NCBI GenBank assembly: GCA_009929735.1
Contig: RZZU01000009.1
Location: forward strand, 21,698-85,697
Reading direction: 5' to 3'
Origin: Clostridia bacterium
Lineage (GTDB): Bacteria > Bacillota > Clostridia > Lachnospirales > Anaerotignaceae
Length of the DNA stretch: 64,000 nt
Part shown: positions 16,918 to 25,213 of the stretch, in pieces
Layout: each line of letters starts with the position of its first letter
Position numbering within the stretch: position 1 is the stretch's first letter
Position numbers and translations under genes: made by a program
Notes under the pieces: generated by a model
What the model was told of the DNA's origin: nothing
Databases searched by the model: none
The model's input: the letters and a program-made list of their open reading frames with translations, nothing else

Positions 16918-17469
16918 TTATTTTCCTCGCCTTGCCGTGAGCAGACGTTCCATTACATCGTCCTGTGGATTGGCACCACTGTATTCACCGGTGCAGTTTT
17001 CCTTGACGATTTGGAATATTTCCATCCACAGACGGTTGGTTTGGTTCATGTAATTCTGACCCATTGCCACATAAGGACTTTGAATGGCATTACCTGTAGT
17101 AGGATGTTTTGCTAAAAAGCCATATTCTGTGACCGCTTCCTCGCATTGAATCCAACGAGCCACGCTCATAGCATAACGTTCTAAAAGCTGTGGTGAGACG
17201 AGTGCAGCACACCCGCGTTCATTCAGCCACTGCCATGTGTTTCTGTAGATTTCTCCTGCAACCAGTGCTTTACCATCTTTTTGTATAGCCTCGAGCATTT
17301 TATTTGGCTCGGGCATTTCAAGACCTTTTAGGTCTGCCGTATCTTGAAATTCCATCACGGTCAGTTTTCTGCCTCCCGGATTTCCTTCAGCGATTTTGTC
17401 AGTCAGTGGTTTCTTTTTTGCTCCTGCACCGACACGAGCGCCACCTCGATTTGTACCGTCTTTTGCCAT
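16918..17469 (-). CDS. Terminase small subunit (P27-like)
   Basis: This 183-aa protein starts with the basic NRGGARVGAGAKKKPL tail common in P27-type small terminases. The segment GRKLTVMEFQ and a helical body with WQWLNERGCAALVSPQLLERYAMS follow. It recognises cos and regulates the large subunit. The gene lies immediately after the cos-like block and HNH gene, matching HK97-like organisation. The right prophage gene beginning at 63968 has the same start pattern. Confidence 0.85.
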   Translation of the reverse strand: MAKDGTNRGGARVGAGAKKKPLTDKIAEGNPGGRKLTVMEFQDTADLKGLEMPEPNKMLEAIQKDGKALVAGEIYRNTWQWLNERGCAALVSPQLLERYAMSVARWIQCEEAVTEYGFLAKHPTTGNAIQSPYVAMGQNYMNQTNRLWMEIFQIVKENCTGEYSGANPQDDVMERLLTARRGK

Positions 17470-17497
17470 ATAATCACCTCACTTTGCAGGGCCCAGG

Positions 17498-17589
17498 CTA
17501 TTCCCTCGTTTGAAACCGCATTTTTTCACACGTCGCCCCACGCCGCTGTCCGCTTTAAAAAGTTTTAGGGATTTTACCGCCCCCACCGG
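17498..17589 (-). other. Candidate cos site / packaging region of left prophage
   Basis: Reading the minus strand, this block starts CCGGTGGGGG, continues through TAAAATC, CTAAA and GGACAGCGGCG, and ends with TTTCAAACG. The same landmarks in the same order occur at 63858-63946 in the other prophage, although flanking non-coding DNA has diverged. Location between HNH and terminase small is where HK97-like phages keep cos. Its first part overlaps the 3' end of the HNH gene. Confidence 0.6.
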
Positions 17590-17933
17590 TCACCGCTCTC
17601 GACAGTAATCCTTGAGTGACAGGATTTACAAAGAGCCATGAGATTGCTCCTCTCATTACCTCCGCCTTTAGAGAGGGGGAGAATGTGGTGTACCTCTTCA
17701 GCTGGAGTGAGCCTTCCTTCTTTTTCACACTCCTCACAAAGAGGATGTGATTTAATATATCTGTCTCGGATTCGTTTCCAAGCACGACCATATCTTTTGT
17801 TAGAGGCAGGGTCACGTTGGTATTGATTGTACTGTTTGTCCATTGCCTTTTGATGCTCGGCACAGTATTGCTCACGTTCAGCAAGCCGACCGCAACCGGG
17901 ATAAGCACAGGGACGTTTAGGTTTATAGGGCAT
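17574..17933 (-). CDS. HNH endonuclease next to terminase
   Basis: This 119-aa protein begins MPYKPKRPCAYPGCGRLA (start at 17933, with an adjacent ATG at 17936). A CxxxC...CxxH zinc site near the N-terminus is followed by KRIRDRYIKSHPLCEECEKEG, the HNH core EEVHHILPLSKGG, and NLMALCKSCHSRIT. HNH nucleases in this slot work with terminase to cut cos in HK97-type phages. The open frame upstream to 18053 runs through a conserved hairpin and is probably untranslated. Confidence 0.9.
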   Translation of the reverse strand: MPYKPKRPCAYPGCGRLAEREQYCAEHQKAMDKQYNQYQRDPASNKRYGRAWKRIRDRYIKSHPLCEECEKEGRLTPAEEVHHILPLSKGGGNERSNLMALCKSCHSRITVESGDRWGR

Positions 17934-17961
17934 CATTTCACCTCGCTTTTGGGCATAGAAA

Positions 17962-17990
17962 AAGCCCTGCGGGACGAACCCACAAGGCTT
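17962..17990 (-). terminator. Conserved hairpin upstream of HNH (terminator-like), left prophage
   Basis: The minus strand has AAGCCTTGTGGG, loop TTCGT, CCCGCAGGGCTT, followed by TTTTC. All 12 positions pair in RNA, two as G-U. An equivalent hairpin occurs at 63374-63401 in the right prophage. It sits between the DUF1492 regulator and the packaging genes, so it may end early transcription or act as an anti-termination target. Confidence 0.6.
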
Positions 17991-18073
17991 AAAATCTATT
18001 CTATTTCGCTGATTATATAATAACATAAATGCAACTGTGGTATCTTGTTGCAAAGTGATGCAAAACGTGCAAA

Positions 18074-18499
18074 CTATATTTTAATAGGATCTTCTGGAAG
18101 AGTCACATGGTTAAGAGCTGCATTGTGCCACCTGTAAACCGTTGTTCTGTCTGCGTTGAGCTCATCACCGATTTGTTCCCAGGTGAAGTTATGCACATAC
18201 CGATAGCGCAGAACCATGCGTTCATCCGTGTCTGCAACCTCGTTTATAACACACCTTATCTGCTCTTTGAGTGCTACAAGGTTATCCACTTCAGCATTTA
18301 TCTTACTTTCTAAATCCATAATCCGCTCTAAACATCTTACAAATTTAGCATCTGTATTTCGTGACGTTTGCACTTTTTCATCCCAGCTTGGTGATGATAC
18401 ACTTGTTGCCATTTCTCTGAGGCACTCCATTTCCTCGATGTCAGATTCTATTCTTTTATCAAGCCTATAAGCTTGGTGTAGATATTCCTTAACTTTCAT
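18074..18499 (-). CDS. DUF1492 / ArpU-like transcriptional regulator
   Basis: The 141-aa protein has a coiled-coil N-terminal half (MKVKEYLHQAYRLDKRIESD) and a C-terminal sigma region-4-like HTH: RYRYVHNFTWEQIGDELNAD followed by RTTVYRWHNAAL. Proteins of this type control late gene expression in Firmicutes phages. It lies just before the packaging genes. The right prophage has a positional homologue at 62886-63320. Confidence 0.82.
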   Translation of the reverse strand: MKVKEYLHQAYRLDKRIESDIEEMECLREMATSVSSPSWDEKVQTSRNTDAKFVRCLERIMDLESKINAEVDNLVALKEQIRCVINEVADTDERMVLRYRYVHNFTWEQIGDELNADRTTVYRWHNAALNHVTLPEDPIKI

Positions 18500-18720
18500 G
18501 CTCCTCTTACCTCCGATCTTAATTTTTCAATTAGGAAATTCCCATCAACAGAGGTAAGTTCTCTATACCAATCAGTGTGGAAGAACCTCTCCACCTCGGC
18601 TATCATGTCCTTTGCAGGATCATAGCGGGGACGTTTTTTCATTTTTTTCAGTGCATCCCTATAATCCTTGACAGCTTGTAGGATAATGGCATTTGCCAGT
18701 TGCTCATAAGGGTCGGTCAT
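18496..18720 (-). CDS. Small conserved early protein
   Basis: The 74-aa protein starts MTDPYEQLANAIILQAVKDY and contains the segment AEVERFFHTDWYRELTSVDG. Its homologue at 62699-62896 shares PYE-LANAI-LQAVKDYR and an RFF-S/TDW pattern. It overlaps the helicase upstream and the DUF1492 gene downstream by 4 bp. Function unknown; the Trp-containing C-terminal half may bind protein or DNA. Confidence 0.75.
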   Translation of the reverse strand: MTDPYEQLANAIILQAVKDYRDALKKMKKRPRYDPAKDMIAEVERFFHTDWYRELTSVDGNFLIEKLRSEVRGA

Positions 18721-20074
18721 CGCACCACCTCCAATTTTGCTTTTACAGCATCAATTAAAGAGGATTGTGTTTTTTCTTTTCTTGTAAGTGTCGCCATAAC
18801 ATCTTCATCTATGGTATCCTTGGCAATAATGTGGTGTATCACAACCGTTTCATTTTGTCCTTGCCTGTAAAGACGGGCATTGGTTTGCTGATACAACTCC
18901 AAAGACCATGTAAGTCCAAACCATATAAGGGTCGAACCACCACTTTGAAGATTAAGACCGTGTCCTGCACTTGCCGGATGAATAGCAGCTATAGGGATAT
19001 TGCCATTATTCCAATCCTCAATATCTTTCGGTGTCTTTATCTGCCTAGCAGGAAACCTCTTCTGAATACGCTCCAAATCATGCTTATACCAGTAGGCAAT
19101 AAGCACCGGTTTACCATTTGCTCCTTCAATCAAGTCCTCCAGGGCATCAAGTTTTCTGTCATGTATTAGATGAGGCTTATTTTTATCATCATAGACAGCA
19201 CCGTTTGCCATCTGCAGGAGTTTGCCGGAAAGTACTGCTGCATTTACTGCATCAATTTCCTCATCACCTAAATTTGCTACCATCTCATCTCGGAAATCAG
19301 AATAAATGCTCCATTCTTTTTCACTTAGATACACAGGCACCTCATTTATGATACATTCAGGCATTTTGAGGTAATCCGCAGACTTCATGGATATCGTAAT
19401 ATCCGAGATTTGACTGTATATCCTATCTTCAGCACCAGGTAGTGGCTTATATGAAAAGATAATCTCAGCATTACGCTTATCCGGTACAAAGTAGGCACTA
19501 CGGTAGTGGGTTATGTACCTTCCAAGCCTCTGGCCTAAATCAAGGACACGAAACTCTGCCCATAAATCCATAAGTCCGTTACTTGAAGGTGTTCCCGTCA
19601 GACCTACAATCCTTTTTACAGATGGTCTTACTTTCAGAAGGCTTTTAAACCGCTTTGCACTATAGGATTTAAAAGAGGATAACTCATCAATGACAAGCAT
19701 ATCGAAGTCAAAAGGGATACCACTCTTGTTTACAAGCCAGTCTACATTTTCACGGTTGATGATATAAATGGTGGCTCTTTTCATAAGAGCATTGATTCTA
19801 TCTTTTTCCGTTCCTACAGCCACAGAGTATGATAATCCGTTAAGATGATCCCACTTTTTTATTTCCGCAGGCCATGTTTGAGATGCTACTCTTAGTGGAG
19901 CAATAATCAATACTTTTCTGATTTCAAATTTATCAAGACATAGATCAAACAATGCAGTAAGCGTGATTGCTGTCTTTCCTAACCTAAGCCCATATCAAGG
20001 AATATCGCAGATATTGGCTTGCTTTCTATAAAATCAATTGCAAACTGCTGATAATCATGTGGTATGAACTTCAT
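18717..20074 (-). pseudogene. SNF2-like DEAD/DEAH helicase, disrupted in Walker A
   Basis: The ATG at 20074 overlaps the VRR-NUC stop, and the frame reads MKFIPHDYQQFAIDFIES up to LDMGLG, where it hits a stop. A tandem duplication of TTAGG (19978-19987) shifts the frame; removing 5 bases restores GLGKTAITLTAL and joins the long open frame from 19952. The rest is intact: DELSSFKSYSAKRF, GLTGTPSSNG and QQTNARLYRQGQ. The right prophage homologue (61260-62627) is undamaged. This is either a real inactivating mutation, a phase-variable state or an assembly error. Confidence 0.85.
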
Positions 20075-20358
20075 TCGGCATCACCCCCCATCTCTCGTAG
20101 CACTTCATCTATCTGCTCTACACCATCAATGCAGTAAACTAAAAACCCTAACGCTTCCAGTTGCCTTTTTCGTCTTACTTGCAGAGGACGCATCACTTTG
20201 CCTGGTGCTTTTAATTCAACAAATGCGATTCTTCCCATAGGTAGGAGCACAATCCGGTCTGGCATACCATTAAATCCGGGACTTACAAACTTCGGGGCAA
20301 TGCCTCCCATGTTTTTTACTGCTGCTATTAGTTTTTGCTCTATATATTTTTCTTGCAT
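20071..20358 (-). CDS. VRR-NUC domain nuclease
   Basis: This 95-aa single-domain protein starts MQEKYIEQKLIAAVKNMGG (GGAGGAC upstream; the ATG at 20370 is less likely). It carries the VRR-NUC PD-(D/E)XK core GMPDRIVLLPMGRIAFVELKAPG, with Asp and ELK catalytic residues. Such nucleases resolve DNA junctions or flaps, usually with the neighbouring SNF2-like helicase. It shares a near-identical domain layout with 60998-61279. Confidence 0.9.
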   Translation of the reverse strand: MQEKYIEQKLIAAVKNMGGIAPKFVSPGFNGMPDRIVLLPMGRIAFVELKAPGKVMRPLQVRRKRQLEALGFLVYCIDGVEQIDEVLREMGGDAE

Positions 20359-20572
20359 AATGTCCTCCATTTCTTAATAGGGAACAACAAGCACAACTTT
20401 GAACGATTTTTCCTATACGCGCGCACATACGACATTTCTACTATTATTTTTTTATTTATTACTAAGTAGTAAAAGTCTTGTTCCTGTTATTCCCGTAAAG
20501 CCGAAGTATCGATACTTCCTACAGTTTTAAGAAAACAACTATAGGAAACAACCATAGAACAAGGAACTACCG
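20359..20572. other. Non-coding region with CTTGTTCC repeats and palindromes (origin-like)
   Basis: There is no gene in this 214-bp AT-rich gap. It holds a perfect 16-bp palindrome GAAGTATCGATACTTC at 20503-20518, an inverted repeat TTACTA-AG-TAGTAA around 20458-20471 and CTTGTTCC-type octamers at 20381, 20477 and 20557-20567 in both orientations. Three more CTTGTTCC copies lie just inside the primase 3' end (20622, 20633, 20648). Clustered repeats beside a primase gene suggest a replication origin or regulator site. Confidence 0.45.
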
Positions 20573-22930
20573 TTACCTTTTTCTCTCGTAACAACGTTGC
20601 TTGCCGTAAATCGGAAAATTGCTTGTTCCGTTCTTGTTCCCAGTGTACTTGTTCCAATCACCGATCTTCTTCATAATGCCTGCAATGGCATAAGAGTCAG
20701 CAGGTCTCATAGCAGCCGCATCCTTCCCGAAACATTCGCACCAGATTTCCATATTACAAACAAGGGTACGTTCTACAGTACCAACATGAGATTCTCCGCC
20801 AAATTCACTACCGTTTAGGAAATTTCTACGCTCATATGCAGACATGGTATCCCAATCCACCGGTAAAAGCGTATCAAGATAAGTACGAACCAGTCCTTCA
20901 CGCTCATCGCTTTCCATTGCATCATCCTGTTCACTGGTAGCTAAATGTACATCATCGCCTTCAAGGTAGAGTTTTTCGCCATTCTCATAAAGCACCAGTG
21001 TTTCTGCCCATATCTGCTCAACATCATAAACAGACATCTGCCAGGCTTTCTTTTTTCCGTTACCACTGATACGAACTGGCCAGAACCGTCTGTTGCCTGT
21101 GATATCTCGAAGAAATCCACTCTCTGCATTGGTTGAACCTACAACTACACATTGGCGGGGATGGCTTTCTACATTAACTCCGTAGCTGGCACGGTACTTG
21201 TCATCAGACCTTGATATAAAGGACTTCACCACCTCTACATCAGTCTTTCGCATTCCTGCAAGCTCACCAAGTTCTAATATCCAGTACCCTTGCAATTTCT
21301 CAGGACCGGCTTTATCCTTCATATCTGTAAGGGTTAAACTATCTGAAAACCAATGTCCTGCAAGCTTAGCAAAGAAGGTTGATTTCCCAATTCCCTGTGG
21401 TCCATTAAGGATAAGTACACTATCAAACTTTGTGCCAGGATGGTAAATTCGTGCTACCGCAGCAACCATTGTCTTTCTTGTAACTGCTCTTGTATAGGAG
21501 TTATCCGTTGCTCCAAAGTAATCAACTAGCAGAGTTTCAACCCTGTCAATACCATCCCAACTGGGTAGATTATCAAGGTATTCTTTTATAGGGTGATATG
21601 CTCGCTCTGCTGCAACAGCAAGAATGGCATCTTTCGTCTTGGTCGGGGAGTAGACCCCATATTTATTGGAGATATACACCTTTAAGGCGGCATTGTCTGA
21701 GTCATTCCACCCTTCTTTCATCTGATTCCAGGGTAGACCGTTTCTTGCATCAATACCGTCTCGGTGTTTGTTAAAGGCAAGGGACTGCAGTTCAGGGTCA
21801 TTTCTGATTATAAGAACGATGTTGTCGAGGGTGTCTTTAATCTTGCCTTGTTTATCTAGTTCAAGTGCCGTCTGCCAAGTGTCCTCAGTAAAATCAGCGG
21901 TTGCCTGATCCATACGCTCTTTGGCAAACTGAGACTTTACTTCATCATCCTTAATGGCAAATTCACACATAGCAACATAGGACGGCAGCTTGCTCGGAGA
22001 TGTACTCTCCGATGCTCTGTCATCCAAGTTGCCAAACTTATGAATACGAACAAGATCAAAAGCATTAAGCAGTCTCCCGCTTGCAGGATCTGTCGCATGA
22101 TGGGAATATGCAAACTTATCATCATAGATAATGACACCGGCACTTGAATCAGCTGGAATATAATCATATCTACCTGTCATTGCTGAAGGCTCATATACAT
22201 CTTCAAGGAATTTATCAATCGTATCTGTTACCGAATAGGTACGGCAGAAAGTGCCGACCACACCTTCCTTGGAAAGTGGGTCAGCTTGTTCTTTTAATGA
22301 ACGTTCTATAACCTCTGATTGCCTGGAGGATACAGGCCAAGTGCTTGTGTCATGCCAATCATCATATTTATTAAGAAACGCATCCGGGTCAAGGGGTGAG
22401 CCGTCTTTTTCTTCATATACAAACACACCGTTTCTTGATGTAGAAGGCCAATACATCAATCTTTCCGGTTCATAGGTAGTGTCATCAAAAAGGTCGATGC
22501 CTACCTCCTTTGCTACCATACGGCTGACCGCAGCATATTCTTCTTCTCCCACGTCACGGGAGAGAGGAATGATTAATCTAAGCCTTGGATTTTCTGGGGT
22601 ATGCTTATGGGTAGAATAAATGCAGCACTGATATGGGAAGAAGGTGCAGATTTCACCCCATATACTGCTTGTGCCATAATCCATATCAAGGGTTAGCATG
22701 GAGCGTGACAGCACATTACCTTTTTTACGTCTGCCATCTTTTAAGTGACCGCCGACAAAGCCACCGACATCTTTGATAGAATCCTGTCCGCCCTTTTTCA
22801 TCTTTCGGTATTCTTCCACGGTTTCAGTGGTGCGCTGTGTAGTCTTAACACGGGAGCAGAAATCCTCCCAGCTGATATCGCTGTTCTTCCACTTTTTATC
22901 CATCCGGCTATTGCCGTATGCTATCTTCAT
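20573..22930 (-). CDS. Primase-helicase, virE-type
   Basis: This 785-aa protein has an N-terminal archaeo-eukaryotic primase-like part containing LTLDMDYGTSS (about residue 78) and LRLIIPLSRDV. A C-terminal SF3/virE ATPase domain follows, with Walker A LILNGPQGIGKSTFF (about residue 507) and GYWILELGELAGMRKTDVE. The segment VVVGSTNAESGFLRDITGNR is typical of the Virulence-associated E family. It probably primes and unwinds phage DNA. The right prophage uses a different, P4/D5-type protein in the same slot. Confidence 0.88.
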   Translation of the reverse strand: MKIAYGNSRMDKKWKNSDISWEDFCSRVKTTQRTTETVEEYRKMKKGGQDSIKDVGGFVGGHLKDGRRKKGNVLSRSMLTLDMDYGTSSIWGEICTFFPYQCCIYSTHKHTPENPRLRLIIPLSRDVGEEEYAAVSRMVAKEVGIDLFDDTTYEPERLMYWPSTSRNGVFVYEEKDGSPLDPDAFLNKYDDWHDTSTWPVSSRQSEVIERSLKEQADPLSKEGVVGTFCRTYSVTDTIDKFLEDVYEPSAMTGRYDYIPADSSAGVIIYDDKFAYSHHATDPASGRLLNAFDLVRIHKFGNLDDRASESTSPSKLPSYVAMCEFAIKDDEVKSQFAKERMDQATADFTEDTWQTALELDKQGKIKDTLDNIVLIIRNDPELQSLAFNKHRDGIDARNGLPWNQMKEGWNDSDNAALKVYISNKYGVYSPTKTKDAILAVAAERAYHPIKEYLDNLPSWDGIDRVETLLVDYFGATDNSYTRAVTRKTMVAAVARIYHPGTKFDSVLILNGPQGIGKSTFFAKLAGHWFSDSLTLTDMKDKAGPEKLQGYWILELGELAGMRKTDVEVVKSFISRSDDKYRASYGVNVESHPRQCVVVGSTNAESGFLRDITGNRRFWPVRISGNGKKKAWQMSVYDVEQIWAETLVLYENGEKLYLEGDDVHLATSEQDDAMESDEREGLVRTYLDTLLPVDWDTMSAYERRNFLNGSEFGGESHVGTVERTLVCNMEIWCECFGKDAAAMRPADSYAIAGIMKKIGDWNKYTGNKNGTSNFPIYGKQRCYERKR

Positions 22931-23361
22931 AGAGCATCTACCTCCTCAAAATCTTTATTGAAATATCTCACCGGCTGTCTGCGTTTCTTTGCCTTTTCAA
23001 TTTCAATACTCATACCCCTTGAAATAACATCACCCAGCACCCACACTTCCTGGCATTTACCCATAAGGATGATATCCATGAAAATAGCGAGGTCACGCTC
23101 TTTCTCATTGCTGTCATTCATGAAAGGAAATAGAAGGTGTGGGGTCAGTGGAATGCAACCGCGATTAAAAGCAAACTCTGCAAAACGAGTGGCTTTTAAT
23201 ACATTTTCCTTAACACTCCCACTGAATGGGGCACATATATAAACCAAAGGACGGAAGGCGGGTTTTGATACCGCCGCCTTGTCCTCTCTTTCAATATTGG
23301 TAAGTGCTTGATATGGCACTAAGTCCATGTAGCCTTCAGAGTTTTTCATATCGACTCCCAT
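22927..23361 (-). CDS. DUF4406-like nucleoside-processing protein
   Basis: The start MGVDMKNSEGYMD follows GGAGGTG; the product is 144 aa. Residues such as PLVYICAPFSGSVKENVLKA, GCIPLTPHLLFPFMND and EVWVLGDVISRGMSIEIEKA match DUF4406, a Rossmann-like relative of nucleoside deoxyribosyltransferases. A role in nucleotide or modified-base metabolism is plausible but unproven. A homologue lies in the same position beside the right prophage primase (58162-58587). Confidence 0.8.
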   Translation of the reverse strand: MGVDMKNSEGYMDLVPYQALTNIEREDKAAVSKPAFRPLVYICAPFSGSVKENVLKATRFAEFAFNRGCIPLTPHLLFPFMNDSNEKERDLAIFMDIILMGKCQEVWVLGDVISRGMSIEIEKAKKRRQPVRYFNKDFEEVDAL

Positions 23362-23362
23362 A

Positions 23363-24154
23363 TCACACCTCCATCTCAATTTGCGGATAGATACCGTGCG
23401 CCTTTAACTGTTCATAGATAAAGAGTCTGCCTTTTTGCGTCCACTTTGTGTGAACCTTGGTATGTTCAAAACCATTACTGTCTTCATAAATATGGGTATT
23501 GGTTTTTGTATAACCTTTGTCTGCGTGTTTCTGATACAAAAGCCAGGTATCACCTTGTTTAAATTGAATGCCTTTATCATGGAGATACTCATTCATTCGA
23601 ATACCGCTCCAGCCGTAGTCTTTAGCAATAACGGTGATGTTTACGGCATCCTTACATTTAAGTACAACATCATAATAAGTAGCTTTGGGTTTCATCTCAG
23701 CAATCTGCTGCTGTTGTACTGCAACTGCCGCTGTAAGGGTTTTATTTCTTTCACGTTCTTCTTTAAGAGCAGTAAATGCAGCAATAGCAAGGTCGGGATT
23801 TGCAATTAAATCATCAGTTGCATAGATACCATGTTTACGAATAGCAGGGAGCACCTCATTTGTAACCCAACGCTTGAACTTTTTAGCATTTGGCATCTTA
23901 CTTGAGAGAATAAGACTATAAAGACCAGATTCATTAATTACTGTTAATCCTCTATTGGGAATTTCTAAGGTCGCATTTTCCGACCTTTGGATTATGGTCT
24001 TGTCCTCTTCATCAACATGAGATGAAATAGCATCCTTTGTGTTTACATAGCCAAGTATTTCAGCTACATCCTTACCGACAAAATATGGTTGCCCACCAAT
24101 AGTTGTAGTGCGCACAGAGCCAAACTCTACATTTTTGTAAATTTGTAATTCCAT
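23363..24154 (-). CDS. Phage antirepressor (BRO-N plus ANT/KilAC domains)
   Basis: The start MELQIYKNVEFGSVRTTT follows AAGGAGGTAATTCTA. The N-terminal BRO-N domain (about residues 1-105) includes GGQPYFVGKDVAEILGY and LYSLILSSKMPNAKKFKRWV; the C-terminal KilAC/ANT-type domain contains TVIAKDYGWSGIRMNEYLHD and the end of the protein. Antirepressors bind and neutralise lysogeny repressors, tying induction to host signals. The gene sits directly after the sigma-like gene at the start of the early operon. Confidence 0.88.
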   Translation of the reverse strand: MELQIYKNVEFGSVRTTTIGGQPYFVGKDVAEILGYVNTKDAISSHVDEEDKTIIQRSENATLEIPNRGLTVINESGLYSLILSSKMPNAKKFKRWVTNEVLPAIRKHGIYATDDLIANPDLAIAAFTALKEERERNKTLTAAVAVQQQQIAEMKPKATYYDVVLKCKDAVNITVIAKDYGWSGIRMNEYLHDKGIQFKQGDTWLLYQKHADKGYTKTNTHIYEDSNGFEHTKVHTKWTQKGRLFIYEQLKAHGIYPQIEMEV

Positions 24155-24218
24155 TAGAATTACCTCCTTATAATTTTTTGGAGGCCTTGACCTCCTACCT
24201 GGTAGCCACAGGAGTTGG

Positions 24219-24767
24219 TCAAATCTGATGGTTTTCAAAAAATTCTTTAAGTTTTTTCTCTGCACGTTTTAACTTTTGACTGATGTTATTTTCGTCAGCA
24301 CCTATAGAGCGAGCATATTCACGGATTGGTATGCCATCAATGCGTACTGCAATGAACATATCTGCCCAATCTTTCTTTTTGCCAAGTGCCTTATGTATCC
24401 ATTGGCAAACATCCTCATATTCATAGTTGAGATTACGATCAGTCTCTTGTGAATTATCAGCAATGGTATCCATAACATCCGTTTCGTCCTCAGCCTCATC
24501 GTCTTTACGATAAGGGGTATCTGGTTTACCAAGATGCCTATGAAATCTGCGCCAGTTGTTGTATTCCTTACTGTTCATAAGGTCCAGCATTTCCTGTACA
24601 GTCTCACAACGTTTTACTTCATCCTTCTTTTCAGGCTTTGCCTCTGCAAGACGCTGCTCGTAGTCGATATCCAACATAATGCTGTAATCATTATCTGGAA
24701 TATCAATTGTGGTGTAGAATTTGTGGCCGTTTTTGATGTTTTCTTCGTACAAAACTCGAATCTTCAT
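24219..24767 (-). CDS. Sigma-70-like phage early transcription factor
   Basis: This 182-aa protein starts MKIRVLYEENIKNGH (AAAGGAA upstream); the frame before it runs through a hairpin and is not expected to be coding. The C-terminal 60 residues (WADMFIAVRIDGIPIREYAR to the end) form a region-4-like HTH. The middle contains WRRFHRHLGKPDTPYRKDDE. Position as the first early gene suggests it programmes phage transcription. A functionally similar but unrelated-looking sigma-like protein (53060-53563) begins the other prophage. Confidence 0.75.
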   Translation of the reverse strand: MKIRVLYEENIKNGHKFYTTIDIPDNDYSIMLDIDYEQRLAEAKPEKKDEVKRCETVQEMLDLMNSKEYNNWRRFHRHLGKPDTPYRKDDEAEDETDVMDTIADNSQETDRNLNYEYEDVCQWIHKALGKKKDWADMFIAVRIDGIPIREYARSIGADENNISQKLKRAEKKLKEFFENHQI

Positions 24768-24812
24768 TAAGCATTCCTTTCCGTCCCGGCATGGGCGGCG
24801 GAATACAAAAAG

Positions 24813-24839
24813 AGCCTGTGGTGAAGATGGCCACAGACT
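24813..24839 (-). terminator. Attenuator-like hairpin in the leader of the sigma-like gene
   Basis: The minus strand reads AGTCTGTGG, a 9-nt loop, CCACAGGCT, then CTTTTTG, giving an intrinsic-terminator shape 46 bp upstream of the start codon. It may attenuate the early operon until phage induction. There is no gene between 24768 and 25213: this is the divergent regulatory region between the left prophage early operon and defence operon 1. Confidence 0.6.
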
Positions 24840-25065
24840 CCGCTTGTCCTCAAAATGGGCGCACGAAATCACGGTGGGTGCATCTTCATTCCAAACACAG
24901 TCTTTATCACTGTGTTCTGAACTCTTTATGCATCCCGCCGTCCTGATGCGCATCTCGGACATTGAGATTTATTGTTTTCAGAGAGAAAGTCGATTTTTGC
25001 GAGTAAAAATTCACAATCGCATTTAAAAACTTCGGAAAAGTGTAGAAATTTACAGAATTTTCTGC

Positions 25066-25139
25066 TATACTGGATATGCTATAGATTTCCAGTATATTTC
25101 CTCGAAATCTCTTACTCTCTACTATTAAACCTATAGTAG
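25066..25139. promoter_or_regulatory. Two inverted repeats in divergent regulatory region
   Basis: TATACTGGA at 25066-25074 is repeated in inverse at 25088-25096, and CTACTAT at 25119-25125 in inverse at 25133-25139. Both are perfect and lie between the divergent sigma-like gene and defence gene A, so they are candidate operators. No convincing -35/-10 pair could be assigned for gene A. Confidence 0.5.
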
Positions 25140-25166
25140 ATACAGTTACCTGCAAGAGCCTTCAAC

Positions 25167-25193
25167 GGTTACTTTAGTTGATATAGTTACTAT
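25167..25193 (+). repeat. 9-nt iterated GTTA leader repeat upstream of gene A (three units)
   Basis: Units are GGTTACTTT, AGTTGATAT and AGTTACTAT at exact 9-nt spacing, followed by TTTGA and the ribosome site. Four units of the same type (GGTTAGTAG, AGTTATTAA, CGTTAGTAA, GGTTAGTAA, then TTTTGA) precede gene A' on the other strand. Shared phasing upstream of both defence operons suggests a regulatory site. Confidence 0.6.
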
Positions 25194-25213
25194 TTTGAAA
25201 AGGGGGGCTATGG

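Noticed and set aside
17936..18053. Longer HNH protein starting at 18053
   Set aside because: The extension is the conserved hairpin and similarity there reflects RNA structure; ribosome sites support starts near 17933.
18900..19952. Treating the 411-aa helicase frame from 19952 as a complete gene
   Set aside because: It lacks Walker A and a ribosome site; the real start is at 20074 and the frames are joined by removing a 5-bp duplication.
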